Shown here: positions 22,116 through 34,760 of the stretch, piece by piece | Layout of the letters: every line of letters starts with the position of its first letter | How positions within the stretch are numbered: the first letter of the stretch is position 1 | NCBI RefSeq assembly: GCF_008831285.2 | Contig: NC_045150.1 | Span: 8,942,001 to 9,006,000 of the forward strand | Direction: 5' to 3' | DNA length: 64,000 nucleotides | Source: Nymphaea colorata | Taxonomy: Eukaryota > Streptophyta > Magnoliopsida > Nymphaeales > Nymphaeaceae | Notes under the pieces: model-generated | What the model was told of the DNA's origin: nothing | What the model saw: the letters and a program-made list of their open reading frames with translations, nothing else | The model's database searches: none | Translations under genes and position numbers: made by a program

Positions 22116-25100
22116 ATGGCGCTTCTTCAGACGAAATTCTGCATTGGGGTCTCTTCTTCCATCAAACGCAGGAATATCATCGTGTCCCAGGACGCAAGTT
22201 CCGCCCCGCAAACGTCCGAGGAGCCGGCTTCTAGGCCGACGTACGTAATCCTCCCTAAAGGGAAGCCCCAGAAATGGTCGACGGGGGTTGCTCCGGGGGA
22301 GTACGGAGGCCCTCCTCTGACCACAAAGATACGGAAGTATTGGGGAGGAGAAGAGGACCCTCTCACTTCCAAAGGTGACTTCATATGGAACAAGGAGTTC
22401 ATGGGGCGAATGAAGAGGATGATTGAAGAGAAGCCGAAATCTGTTGCTTCTCCTTCCAAGGTCTCATTTTTTTAATGATCTTGAGCTAATTGGTTGTCCT
22501 AATCTCTGTTTTGATTAAGCTGGTTCATGCTATAACATTATTATTGCCAAGCTTCTTCTCATTTATTTACAGGCCCAGATTGTTGGTGATAAACACGCCT
22601 TTACTTGTTCTCTTTTTTCCTTTTCCACGTACTTGTTTAGATGGTGGAAATAATCAATTTTTTACGTGCTTGTTTAGATGATGGAAATAATCCATTTTCT
22701 GTGTTAGTTGTGTCGGCTCTGATGGCACTAATTGTGGTAGCTTATCATTTTATTTGAATTAAAGAAGTGAGTTACCAATGAAACAAATTGGTTGATTATA
22801 GTGCCGCCATGTTGTTCATGCCTTCTTTCTTGCATATTATGGTGGTCATCCATGCACGTTTTGTTGTTTCTTTATGCTTACAAGCCTTGAGTACTAAAAT
22901 TAAAGCGAGGTGGTCTGCATTCCTATCTATCTCTTTTGTGCTTTCTCAAAAAGCATTCTCGTTATTGTGAGTTTGGTTTACGAGAGACAGTGAAGAGGAG
23001 GCAATTCTGCGGCATGTTTGTTTTGAATAATTGATCCTTCAGTTGGCTTTTTGTGAGTGTCGGGTTTTCATTGGTGTGAATGAGTTTAGCAATGTTTCTT
23101 TCTCTTCCTTATTGAACTCCCTGAAGGACTGACCCTTAGCAGAACGACTCACACTCACCATTAGTGGAATTTTCATGAAACGTTTGGCATGACTAAAATC
23201 CTCACACTTCTGCGCTTTGAGAAGAAAAAGTGTTCATAAAACACTAACAGTTTACGGCTGTCTATGCATTCTATAGGCTTTGTTTTGTGCACTGATCTCA
23301 ATTCACAAAACTGAGTAATTCTTATGGTCGATGAGCTGCCCTAATCACTTAGCATCTTTTAGCATGCCACCCATATAGGATCCTAAAATGTACTTGCAAA
23401 CTTGTAAGGTATGCATCAGCAATAGTAATACGAGTTTGCTTGCCCCTATTGTACACAAGCTTTGTTAGCAGGATTCTATTTAAAGTGTTTTTCAATTCAC
23501 ATATAAATATAAATGGCATTTAAGCTTGACTCTTGTCAGATCTTGCTTGCGACATACTTATCTGTCTAATAGAGCATTATGGTGTTGTTTCAATGCACAA
23601 ATTGATGAGAAAAAAAGGAAAATATGATTAGCTGCAATTCAGAAACTAAATCCTGGGTTTTGGAATTTAATTTTATTCTTGAGTTATTTTTTTAGCTGTC
23701 AGCTTTTCGGTTTTTTGTTTATAATGTGGCATTTTTTTTTCTAATTCAATTATCTTGTTCTTTTGCTGGCTTCTTAATCAGGAAGAACCCTCAGGTTTCC
23801 TCAGCTTGAGCAGAGCAATGAGCCTCGATAGGTTTGTTCCCCTTCAAATATATAGATAATCAAGAAGTTGTGTTCTTGTTGGCTTCTTATGAAACTTTAT
23901 GTTCCTAAATCTTTAACAGTATGGAGCTTGACTTGAGTAAAGAGCTCACCACACCTACGAAGCCGGTGCTTCAAGAACAAGTTGAGGCAGCTAGACGTGG
24001 TCGATCACTGAGTGGTGTATGATTCATGTCTTGAATCTTAGTGAAATTAAGAAGAACAAATTATGATATGACAAAGTTTTGATAATTTAGAACAGAAAAT
24101 TTCAATTTCAGTTTTTGATAGTACTCTTTGTATGAGTCTACTGAAGACAATGGTTGCAGATTTCAAGCAATGGTTCTCCTAGATGGAGGTTTGTTCCCAC
24201 ACGACGTGAGCAAGAGAAATGGGATAGAGCAAATAAGGCTGCAACAGGAGGTAGTGTAAGTATGCATCTCTATTTTTTTTCTTAATTTCTTCAATTTTAA
24301 GATCTTTCATTTGGAACTTATATTCAAAAGCAGTAGATTATGTGTGTGTGTCCACATGTTTGGATGTATATTTTACAAAATCTAAGGAGCATATGTTCAT
24401 CTGGCTACCCATAAGTTGGTTAATGGTATGCAAAGAGATAGCTGAAATGTGCAATGAACATTGAGTCTTCAAGTGAAAACCCTACAGAAAAGAGAGCTTT
24501 GACATGTCTACTGAATTTTTCCTGATGGGTAGAAAGATAGTCCTCCCTTTTTTTGGTACTAAGGGGGGTATTCGATAAGCTGAAAAAAGAATTCAGGAAG
24601 AGCATCTGCCTCTATACAGTGGGTTTAAACTTTAAACATTTTAGGAGAAAATTCGAAGCTTCAATCTCTGACTTTTGTTCTTGCTTGAAAATTTTCCATT
24701 TCAAGGGATAAACTGTTGATTATTTTTTAAAGGAAATTTTTCCGTCTTTCGGGTATGTAAGAACTTGCGAAACTTCGTCTGTCCAATACACCCCTTTTCT
24801 TGGGGTGTCAAATCCCATTGAAGGAAAGTTCGAGGAAACTAATGAAAATTGGAAGAAACTATCATGTAGTGAACCATGCCGCTAGTTCTGAGGCGAACTA
24901 TTTTCAGAAAGACATTGTTGGCCTGTAAAAACGTTGCTCTTATTGCTTGCTGATTCCCCCCTCCCCCTATGAGATCCATGCTACCTTGTTATTCACATAT
25001 AGGATGTCTTGTTGCGCAATTTGAATAAAGAGCGAGAGGATCCAAAAGTTTTAGCAGCACGAGCCAAAGAACAGTATCTCCAGGTATTCAACAGCTTAAA

Positions 25101-28100
25101 TTTATGTTTACAGTTTCCACTTTCCATGTTGGTATGTTAGTATTGAGGAAACCTTCACTATCTTCACATTCCTAACATTTTTTTTTTCAGTTGAAACAAA
25201 GACTGCAGATCATCACTTTGGGAATTGGTGGTGTGGGTTTAATCTCTGCTTATATTTCATATTCTCCAGAAGTTACAGCCAGGTAGATAATTATGTTTGT
25301 GTTACAGGTTATTATCTTTGTCCAGCAACATTATCTTATTTGTCAAGGCACTAGGCATGCCTAGGCAAAAAAGGTGACCCTTTTTTTTTGTTTTTTTAGT
25401 TATGTTAACCATTACATACTAAAACTATGTAGTTGCTGGCTGACTGTAAGCTTTCCAAGTAAAAATTGAAAAATTGTTCTGTTCTGTTCTATTCTAATTG
25501 AATGATTATACTTTGTAAGTAAAGCCAAAAAGTAAAACATGAAAAACTGTTCTGTTCTTGTTTACATGACAGATTAACAGTACATTTCCAGCTTGCTTAC
25601 ATACTGGAAAACTGTGCCATTCTGTTCTAGCTGATGCCTTAGTTTGATACACAAAAGAAAACGCGTTCTTTACATACTGGACAATGCTTGCATTTCTTAT
25701 GTACTATTTCAGTTATATACCTCATAGATTATTTCATTTGAATCATTTCAAACAAAAATTATATCAAATCAGTACATATATTATTCATTACAAGTTTACA
25801 ACAGATTGTGCATATAACATATAATGTACATATAACACACAAAACATCCTCACAAATGAGAAAATAAATCTGTATTCAGGTTGCAAAAGTGAGGTCCGCA
25901 CATATTTGTCTGATTACTAGACATGCACTAAACAAGAGAAACTGGTGGTCTTTTTACCATAAACCTAGCTTTTAACATGGGTAAGAAGGCTGGCATAGGT
26001 TCCACCAAATATGTTTTAGAGCACATAAGATATATACATAAATTCATTGGTTTTATAGAATATGTACTTAACGTATGACTGGAACTTCTACTTGATGAGT
26101 TGATATAGAATATGTAATTAACGTACATCAAACTGTACTTAAACTCTTAAGAAATTATATAATATAACTTCATATAATATAGGTATATATGGTATAACAG
26201 TGTATAACAAAATTACAAGACTTAATTTGAAGGGAAGGTGATGCTTCACCTCCCCATGGACTAGGCGTGCTAGTGCCTAGCCCAACCTAGGTGCCAGTCT
26301 AACACATGTCGCCTAAGTGATGGACTTAGGCGATGGGTGTGGACTCACGCTTAGGCATGGACCAGTCCACGCCTTAACAACTAAGAACATTATTGGAAAC
26401 TAAAACTTAGTTACATCAATGGAACTTAGGAATTTCTGATCATTTCTGTAAGATGTTTGCATATTATAAGTCTTCTCTTAAATTTTGTCATACCTGGTAA
26501 TTAGGATTTTAGAACACTGATAATGTTGAACTTTGTGGTGCACTGGCTCTTATGTTACTTTTTTTGGTATTTCCTTGAATGTTAGGTCAAGTAGCACCTG
26601 GATGTGTATGTGTGTATGTGTTATAGCCTGCATTTATGTGATAAGTATTGATGAAGTATAATCTCTAAACCCTCCCCCTTCCTTCATCCTTTAGCTCTGT
26701 CGAAGAAACACACATCAAATGCTCTCTTCATTTTTGAAAACCAATTTACCTTTCTTCTGTTCTTTGAAATCCCCATGTAGGCATTACCTATTACCTATGT
26801 TATCTGACATTACGTTTGAGCAATGCAAGTTGAAATTGACTGTAATTTTTTTCAATAAAGAGATTAAACTAAGGCATATGCATGAGGGACCAATATAGAA
26901 TACTGGTCACCTGCTCATCAAGTTTCAGGTCCTGGGGAAGGATCATACTTGGGTCGATTAACCCTTTCATTGGCATGTAAATGTTTCAGTCAGGGTTTAC
27001 CTTTTTTTGTGGATCATGGAATTTTGTCCATACTGGTTATTTCCCTGTTTTTGCCATTTTATTTTGGTCCTTTGGTTTAAAATTTTGGGATTCTATTGCC
27101 CTTCTCAAGTTAATGAAAGGTCAGGGACACATCCCCAGCAGTCTGAGGGTAGCTAGAGTATAGAAACTGGCTACGGCAAATGGATAGCCATCCTTTCAAG
27201 GATTATCAGACCCAGTTTTTCCAAATTAAGCATTCTTGGCATCAAACAGCCACCAATATTGTCTGGATCAACTCAGTCAAGTGTGCAACGTTGGCTTGTA
27301 GATATAGGCTTCTGTTATGGCACAGAATCTCTTCATGCTGCAGACACTAGCACTATTCTTTTTTCAACTTTCACTTTACAAATAATTAGGGGTTGACAGG
27401 AGAACCAGAAAGAATGCCAACTCCTGCCTTGTCATTCACCTCTAGACCATTGTGTATTTACTGGAAGAAAATGCTAGCAGTTTCTTGTTAGGCACGTGCC
27501 ATACATCCTTGATCTATGTATCATGGGTGCTGCAAATTGGCCGCTGATCAGGTATGCGCAGGCTGCACTGTGGATGTGTCTGTTGTTGATTGGTGGTTAT
27601 TATACTTTGCGCTCTATTTCAAATTCAGATGCATATGTTTCTTTGCACTCATTTTTTTCCTTTGAACATTGGTGCCACCTGCATCTACCTGCTGCACCAA
27701 ACCCATTTTAGTAGTCTTTGTCCAATTTGAAATTTGTGAATCTGTCATTTATTTGTTATTGCAACATCCTTTCATATTGGCAAGCTTTTTGTGAGTAGAA
27801 ATTTGGTATCTTTATAAGCACAAAAAAGTAGTTGCTTTCTGATGTCATTTTAATTTTTAATAGGTAAATTGTCTTCTTAATTTACACTTACATCCAGATC
27901 TGGATGACAAATATGGGATATTTAACTAGTTTGTTTGGAGAAGAACCTTACGTTTCTTATTTTGTTTTGTTCTTGTGTTGCTTCAGTTTCGGTGCTGGTT
28001 TACTTGGTTCATTGGTCTATATACGTATGCTGGGCAACAGTGTGGATTCAATGGCAGATGGAGCTAAGGGTCTTATCAAGTATGTGGCCACATTTGTTTA

Positions 28101-29002
28101 AAGTAAAGAACTTCAGAACTAATTATCTAGTTCAAAACTTTATTCATATGAAAAATCAAGGTAGTAGCTGCATTATCTTATTCTGTTTAGATTATTGGTT
28201 CTGTGGTAAACCTAAAAAAGAAATACATGCAGAATATTTACAACTGCATAAAATATCTGGATAGATTTATACTTGGAATCTGCTCGAGTTAGTTGTGTGA
28301 CATGGCTGTATGTTGAGGAATTTTTTTAGGAACTCGAGTTTTTCATTTCTTTTCCTTGTTTCATGTTTCATTTAACTTTCTTGTGATTATTGTGAGACAG
28401 CTAGTGACATCTAGATTCAGATTTCAAACTCTACTGTTTTCATCATCGTCCAAATGGCTCTCAATTGTGAATTTGTCTCTTATGTTTTGCTGGTTTCTTG
28501 TTTTAATGTGTTTTTAAATTGTACTTCCACATCCATTATAGGTAAATTTATGCTAATGCTTCTATATGCAGAGGAGCGATTGGACAGCCAAGGTTGTTGG
28601 TTCCCGTGGTTTTGGTCATGGTCTATAACCGGTGGAATGGGTGAGATCCTGACTAACATGATTTTTTTTTTTGCTTTGCACTTTGAGTTATTTAGCAACG
28701 TCTGTGGCATACAATAGTTCCCATCACTGCAGAACTTTTATATGCACCTTCTATTTTCTAAACGAACGTAAGACCACAAAATGAGTAATCTAATAGCATT
28801 TTAGGCCAATTCAATCCTCTAGCTAATCTGGTCTGTAACAGTGCAACGTTTATATGCTTGCAGGATACTTGTCCCTGAGCATGGGTTTATCCAGCTCGAT
28901 TTGATACCCATGCTGGTGGGATTTTTCACATATAAAATTGCAACATTTGTTCAGGCAATGCTAGACGTTTTACCCATAGACGGAAAGGAAAAGGAAGCTT
29001 AG
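22116..29002 (+). CDS. CGL160: CGL160, chloroplast ATP synthase assembly factor (Atp1/UncI-like)
   Basis: Nine coding exons: 22,116-22,460, 23,782-23,831, 23,920-24,016, 24,160-24,255, 25,003-25,083, 25,191-25,282, 27,987-28,079, 28,572-28,640 and 28,864-29,002. All introns are GT-AG and all phases join, giving 353 residues; the Arabidopsis protein, as I recall it, has about 350. Residues 1 to about 40 look like a chloroplast transit peptide (rich in Ser, basic, few acids). The soluble middle carries the conserved YVILPKGKPQKWSTG and WRFVPTRREQEKW stretches. Four membrane helices follow at about 228-247, 255-271, 292-303 and 320-338, matching the Atp1/UncI domain. In Arabidopsis the protein sits in the thylakoid membrane and helps join the c-ring and CF1 of the plastid ATP synthase. 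Intron 6 (2.7 kb) hosts a transposon that leaves the splice sites intact. The gene appears functional. Splice choices are by eye. Confidence 0.93.
24550..24803. mobile_element. Possible small MITE in CGL160 intron 4
   Basis: About 250 bp with imperfect inverted ends: ggggggtattcgata on the left and the reverse complement of caatacacccc on the right. It carries no coding sequence. I could not settle the target-site duplication, so this rests on the ends alone. Confidence 0.3.
25335..26385. mobile_element. Non-autonomous hAT-like DNA transposon in CGL160 intron 6
   Basis: 1,051-bp element flanked by an exact 8-bp target-site duplication AACATTAT (25,327-25,334 and 26,386-26,393), the length made by hAT transposases. 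Its 15-bp terminal inverted repeats are CTTATTTGTCAAGGC on the left and, read inward from the right, CTTAGTTGTTAAGGC, two mismatches apart. Both subterminal regions are rich in aggc/gcct motifs (ctaggcatgcctaggc on the left, several on the right). No transposase frame is present, so it would depend on a hAT element elsewhere. It lies well inside the intron and disrupts no splice signal. Confidence 0.85.
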
Positions 29003-31339
29003 GCAAAATGTGTTTTGTCGCTTCATTATTTGGATAACGTGTTGTCATCAAATGTGAGATGTGGAAATCTTTTGCAAACAGTTTGGAGTCGGCTCTTAGA
29101 CAGAAATTCGGCCATTTGGAAAAGTACAGAAGTTTTGAATTCTATTTCACATCAGATACTCCATTTCTTAGTCTGGACTTTATCTCTAATGCTGGAAAGC
29201 TTTGCAGAAGTGATTGCTGCTTTTCTGCCTATGTGACACAATATCCAACTTGGTGAAGCAAGCATGAAGTTATTGTTTCATTAATCAAATTTGACAGTGG
29301 ACCACATGTAACTTTGCTTATGCAAGTTTCATTGCGGACAAGAAAAATCATATCTTGAGTCAGTTTGCAAATTCAGGTTTTGCTGATGGTTCCTTCTTTT
29401 CTAGGTATGAAAAATTAAATGAACTAAATTTGCTTTTTGCATTCCTGATTGGAATGGCATAGTTTTGCGTGCAACAGTCTACAGATGTAGATCTGCTACA
29501 GTGCTACTGACAATAATGGCCTCGTTTCATCTTGATATGCATGGTGGTGTATTTTTGGCAGGTCCACTTGCGAGTGGGTTATGATTGTTAGGTATCTTGG
29601 TACTTATTTAGTATATGACTGCTCTGATGAATATGAAATTTAGTTAGTTGTTCTTTCTCTGCATAATGTATCTCATCATGCCATTCAACTCCCGTTTATC
29701 AGTACTTGAATGTTGCACCACCAAATCAGTATCGACATGGTTAAGAGAACCCCAGCATTCAGGTCTATGTATGACGCTGATTCCCGAGATACTCTTACTC
29801 TTGTACACAAGTCGTCTCGTTGAGTGATGATGCATTGCCAAAGGGTGTGTTTGATTACCTTTAATATCTTAGATCCCAGGATTTCAGATCCGTGATTTTT
29901 AACAAGGATCCTAATTCCTCTCTACAGTGCATGAAAATGATGGCTCTCAGCCTTGACCAGGCTTTGATCTTAGCTATAAAACAGGTGAACTACCCTGTTT
30001 TGGTTTACTGGCCCGTATCCAATGAGGTTCAAAGGCCATTTTCTCGTACCCATCTACGTTTTTGGCCATAATAGCGTCCAAAGGCCGCTTTATATGAAAT
30101 GATTAAAAAAGGAAATGTCAGCAGCCTTATCAAACTGCAGACTTTAGAAACTTGGGTCTAATTTTGCTTTTCATCAATCAAATCTGAGAAGCCAAAAGTT
30201 TATGGCCAAAGGGTACTAATACTTTTGTTTTTAATGACAGCTTCATAGAAAACAGTTTTGAAAAAAATGGTTTTGCGGAAAAAATGACTTCTAATCGTTT
30301 TTAAATAATTGGTTTGTTTGATTGGATAATACACCTAAAAATGTTTTTTTTTGTGAATAATCCTTAAGGGGACCAAGTTGTTCAATCCCTTTTGAAAACC
30401 GAGGTTTTCTCGAGAAAACCTGGCTTTGGTTTCTTCCCAATGCTTCAAAAAAAAAAAAGAGACACAAAAAGTTGTTTTAATTCCAAAAATCTATTTTGGA
30501 GTGTCAATCCATGGCACTGCCTATGATTTAAACAGACACCTACAACAAACAAGTAAAAGGGCAATAGAACATGGAGATATAAATAGGGCAATTTGAGTGG
30601 GCCTGAAGGGCCCCTTCCTGCCACTGCCATCGTTAAATTAAATATGCAAAGTTCTTTTGAGTCATATGTGTCTATTTCAAACGAATAGTCTAACATCTTA
30701 TTGAAATAAATGAATAAGGGATATGTTGCGAGATTGAGTTGCGTGCACACATATGTGCGCGCAACAAATATGCACCCAAAAGAAATAAGAGAGGTGGTGA
30801 CATTTTAGGTTTTTTTTTATTTTTTATTATGGTATACACATTTTTAGTTTTAAAATATTTTTACAATTCCCTTTGTGTCTTTAAAAGTTTCGCTTTTATT
30901 TTAACGATATCATTTTAGTCATTATACACTCCAATGCATGCCCACATGCACAGGAGTTGTAGATAACAAGGCTTTTGCGCTCCTTCGAGCATATGGTTGA
31001 ACTGATGGGTTAGTAAAAGTTCAACTCAATTTCTATAAATGTTATTCTTTTGTAACTACAAACTTAGACGTGCAATACTCGAATTGATGGGTAAACTGTT
31101 CCTCACTATAATCTTGAAATAATGTTGAATCTTAAGGGAGGGAAAGATCTACAAGATGTATCAGATTTCTTCTGAAATAGATAATTAACCAAGTTTAGTC
31201 AATCGAACACGAGTTTGATTTAACATCTGTGAGGTATTCTCAAATGGTTTTCAAATTTTCAATCCCTCGGCAGTCGAGACTTACGAGTTCCGAGACATTC
31301 GTTTACTCGACCCGGTTCCGGATCCGGATCCGGATCCAT
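29003..31339. other. Spacer between CGL160 and FLL1
   Basis: Contains the CGL160 3' UTR, whose end I cannot place, and presumably the FLL1 promoter. No further coding region is recognised; the open frames here have biased composition or no start context. A stretch near 30,735-30,790 (gagattgagttgcgtgc) resembles one at about 51,876-51,920 in ALG9 intron 3 and may be a dispersed repeat. Confidence 0.55.
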
Positions 31340-31347
31340 TATCGTTG

Positions 31348-31356
31348 AAACCCTAG
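31348..31356 (+). promoter_or_regulatory. Telo-box-like motif in the FLL1 5' region
   Basis: aaaccctag, the telo-box found near transcription starts of many plant housekeeping and growth genes. It directly follows gatccggatccggatcc. The position fits the start of the FLL1 transcript but is not proof of it. Confidence 0.45.
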
Positions 31357-31371
31357 TCCAGAGCATCATAG

Positions 31372-31389
31372 ATGACGCTGACGGAGTGA
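31372..31389 (+). other. Short upstream ORF in the inferred FLL1 leader
   Basis: ATG followed by four codons and TGA, within the inferred 5' UTR exon. It could dampen translation if the transcript starts upstream of it, which is not shown. Confidence 0.3.
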
Positions 31390-31562
31390 CGGTCTCCGGG
31401 CTTTCATTCGCGTTCTTTTTACGGGCTATAAGCGGTCACTCACCTGAGGTGCAACGCCGCCAAAGCGGTGGAAGGGACATTGGGGCTAACGTTAGGGTTC
31501 CTCCGATTCTGAGGCCTCCATCACCTCTCCTCGCGACGGAAAGAGGCGACAAGCGTTTCGCG

Positions 31563-32424
31563 GTAACGATGCGTTCGTTTTCTTTGATTTCCACCTTCTT
31601 CAATCTTGCTACTTTGTTCGTCCTGCTTATTTTATTCCGGTCGGCAGAAGTGAGACAGAAATTGGGCGATATTTTATGGTGCTTTTTAGCTATATATGTT
31701 TTTTCTTTGGGTTGGATTTGGTGTGTGAATATCGGATCTTGAAACTAAGAGGCTTGGTTTTTGTAGGCATCTCCTTTATTCTATTTGTATTTTCGAACCA
31801 TAAAAGTAATGTAAGTAAACAAGGAAACTGCACGAAGGAGGTTAGGTCTCATAGGGTGTTTGTTTCTAGGTAATCAGATTAGTAATTCCTTTATTCTGCG
31901 AGCTGTTTTTTGTTATTTTCTTGAGCATTCCTGAAAAGATTTTCATGAAGAAGTTATAGTTGGATGTTTTCTGTTCGGGAGAAAATGCGGCAAATCGTGG
32001 GACCGGACGGCAGAATTATGGGGAGGAAGTCGTTCAATGTTTTATTTTTACTGGTAACGATTTTAATAGATGCTGAAACGAAATGGTCGGATGTATGAAA
32101 AGCGGTGAATGACTTTTTTCTGTGTGGTTGGGGTGGTGGTGGTCTTGGTTGTTCTCAATGGGAACATTTATTATCTGCACTTGTGAAAACGTCTGGCGTG
32201 GAGGCATCATGTGTTGTAAAGTTTATGGGTTTCTCGGATAATTTGCCAGCATATTTTGTTCTTGCTTGTAAGCACCGTATTGTGGGCTGCTACATCTTGT
32301 TGTTGTTGTTTGCTGTTGTCCATGTAGACATCTTTCTTTCTTTCTTTTTTTTGCATAAAGGATTGGAAACAAGCGTTCTATAAGTGTATTTGCTGTTTCT
32401 AAGACTTGTGCTGTAACTTGTCAG
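31563..32424 (+). other. Inferred 5' UTR intron of FLL1
   Basis: A GC-richer stretch at about 31,340-31,562 ends at gcg|gtaacg, and a pyrimidine-poor acceptor ttgtcag ends at 32,424, 30 bp before the start codon. The T-rich, stop-riddled sequence between fits a leader intron. An alternative acceptor (gcttag) lies nearer the ATG. Confidence 0.4.
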
Positions 32425-32454
32425 GTTTTAGTAACCATCAGCTTAGGTATCAAC

Positions 32455-33814
32455 ATGTCAGGGAGAAATCGCGTGCCACCCCATTCAATTAAAGCTGCTC
32501 CTCGTGGACTGCCACCAATTCATGATTTACCATATGGTCGAGGTCCTGGTCCCATGCCTCATCCTGCACTTCTTGAAGATATGAGAGATGGTCCATTTGG
32601 ACGGGGACCTCCACCACCTCCTCATCCAGCTTCAATAGACGAGAGGCTCGCAGCTCAGCATCAAGAAATTCAAGGCCTTCTTTTGGATAATCAGAGGTTG
32701 GCTGCAACTCATGTAGCCTTAAAACAGGAATTAGCTGCTGCCCAACAGGAGCTGCAGCATATGTCTCATGCTGCTGCAAAGTTGCAGGCGGAGTCAGATC
32801 TTCAACTGAGGGATGCATATGAGAAGTCAATGAAAATGGAAGCAGAGTTACGAGCAACAGAGGGCACGAGAACTGAGCTCATGCAAGTTCATTCTGATAT
32901 TCAGAAACTGACTCTTGCCAGGCAAGAGCTCACTGGGCAAGTCCAACTCCTCACTCAGGATTTGGCACGTGCATCTGCAGATCTGCAACAGGTTCCTGCA
33001 ATAAAAGCCGAAGTTGAGAGTATGAAGCAGGAATTGCAGAGAGCAAGGTAAAATAGCTCTTGATGCATATACATATTAAAGGCTTCCTGAGTCATTGCAT
33101 AAAACAGTTCTACCCTTGTGCACATATTTTTTATTGTCTGCTTTACTGGTTCTATGCAATGAGCACTATCGTTATTTTGCTGGTTTTGTGTCCCTTCATA
33201 TATTTTTTTTGGGTCTTCTGTGATGAATCTTAGGGCTGCTATTGAATATGAAAAGAAGAATAGTGCTGGAAGTCATGAACAGCGCCAGGCAATGGAAAAA
33301 AATTTGATATCAATGGCTCGTGAAGTGGAAAAACTACGTGCTGAAGTTGCTAATGCTGAGAAAATAACTCGTGCTTCTGTTGCTTCTGCTGCTACTGGAA
33401 ATCCAGGTACACTGGGCGCTGTTTTATGTTTGACCATGTGGATGTTGCCTCGTTAGGCTTCAAATGTCACATTTGTTAAAATGATTGCCCTTAATGGTCA
33501 TCTTGTTTGTCAAATCCATAGGTGTTGTTTATGGTGGAAATTATGGGAACCCTGATATGGCTTATGGTGGAAGCTCTTATGCTGCTGGTTATGGAATAAA
33601 TCCTGTATGTTATTTCATTAATGTGATTTTTTTAATAAATTATACAATATTCTGCTATGGAAATTTATGATCACTTGGGCGGATGCCGTATGTGAAATCT
33701 GTTTCTGTTTCATCGTTTCAGGCTCAGGGAGGTCAAGAAAGTGTTCCACAGTATGGATCTGGATCTGGTTCATGGGGTGCATATGACATGCAACGGGGCC
33801 ATACCTACCGATAA
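32455..33814 (+). CDS. FLL1: FLX-like coiled-coil protein, FLL1 type
   Basis: Four coding exons: 32,455-33,047, 33,234-33,406, 33,522-33,604 and 33,722-33,814. Introns are GT-AG and phases close to 313 residues, slightly shorter than the Arabidopsis FLL1 I recall. The N-terminus [18 protein letters not shown] and the following Pro/Gly-rich stretch (to about residue 55) match that family. The conserved box [18 protein letters not shown] (about 75-92) opens a long coiled coil to about residue 245. Exon 2 carries AAIEYEKKN and [19 protein letters not shown]. The tail is Tyr/Gly-rich ([13 protein letters not shown]) and ends GHTYR. FLX and its relatives work with FRIGIDA to promote FLC expression and delay flowering in Arabidopsis; whether that holds in this plant is inference. 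It is intact. FLL1 is chosen over FLX or FLL2 by the MSGRNR start and the GGxYGNP tail. Confidence 0.92.
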
Positions 33815-34246
33815 ACATGTGACACAGTGTTTCTTTTGGGCTTTGGGTGTTGCTTATCAGCAGAATGGTACATAAAGGCTGCAATTTACAATTTATATCA
33901 ATCAGGGTTTGAAGTTGCTTGTTATGATCATCATGATGGAGAACGAAAGCTTGTTGCAGCTACTTATGTCATCTTAAATGATGTTTACTTGCACATATTA
34001 GTACTTCAATGATTATTCAACTGTTCTATGTGAAAATCTGGAATTGATATCTGATTCCAATCGGTCTGGTGATCATGGTCCATATTCCTTAACATGATTG
34101 TCTCGTATGTTTCTTTCCCAAGCGTATGAGGAATGGTTGGTACAAGTTTTCCAGAAGATAAGATCTTTTGTTGTTTTAGGTTTGTAGTGGGTGCATGTAT
34201 ATTTGTTTGTCGAGTGTTGACATATTTAATTCCACTTACGAGTTCT

Positions 34247-34252
34247 AATAAA
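34247..34252 (+). terminator. Candidate poly(A) signal of FLL1
   Basis: AATAAA 433 bp after the FLL1 stop codon, preceded by TTTGT-rich sequence (about 34,195-34,215) typical of plant far-upstream elements. Confidence 0.45.
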
Positions 34253-34439
34253 AGAATCATAGAATTGTGAGCAAATATGTCAGTATATTTGTACGTAAGA
34301 AACACATGTACTTGAAAATTAGTTTATAAATGTAGGATGTGAAGTTAGGTGCAGAGCAGCAGATGGATCTGTTGACAACTTGATTTCTTTTTTGGAAGAT
34401 TTATTACTCTTCAATTTTATTTTTCTTGTTCTACTCTAA

Positions 34440-34760
34440 GTCTCACAAATACTGCTACGGGTACAGGGATATTGGTATGGAACGACAATTTTAAAAATTG
34501 TGGACATGGGGATACGACAAAGTATATGTACATATACATATATACATATATATATAAATATATATATATACCTGTGTGTGCGAATTTCCACAAAACAATA
34601 TGGAAAGCACCACAAAAAATGCAAAAATTGCAAAATTTCACAGAAAATATGCAAAGCTCAAAACTGTCATGTCCAAGTGTTTCGTCATACCTGTGTCAGT
34701 GTGTCGACACAGGTACGGCAGGCTTCCGTCCGTGTCTGTGTTACATAGGTTCTACTATCC
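34440..34760. mobile_element. Possible decayed dispersed repeat with an AT microsatellite core
   Basis: Ends rich in gggtac, gtgtcgacacagg and ccgtgtctgtg motifs, a composition familiar from short plant DNA transposons, surround an (TA/CATA)n run at about 34,526-34,570. No clear inverted ends or target duplication could be fixed. Confidence 0.25.

Noticed and set aside
31386-31742. 118-codon plus-strand frame upstream of FLL1 with hydrophobic segments
   Set aside because: It has no ATG in good context at its start, crosses the probable leader-intron donor at 31,563, and its hydrophobic part is T-rich intron sequence.
32489-32857. 122-codon minus-strand frame across FLL1 exon 1
   Set aside because: It mirrors the FLL1 coding strand, whose coiled coil and family match are clear.
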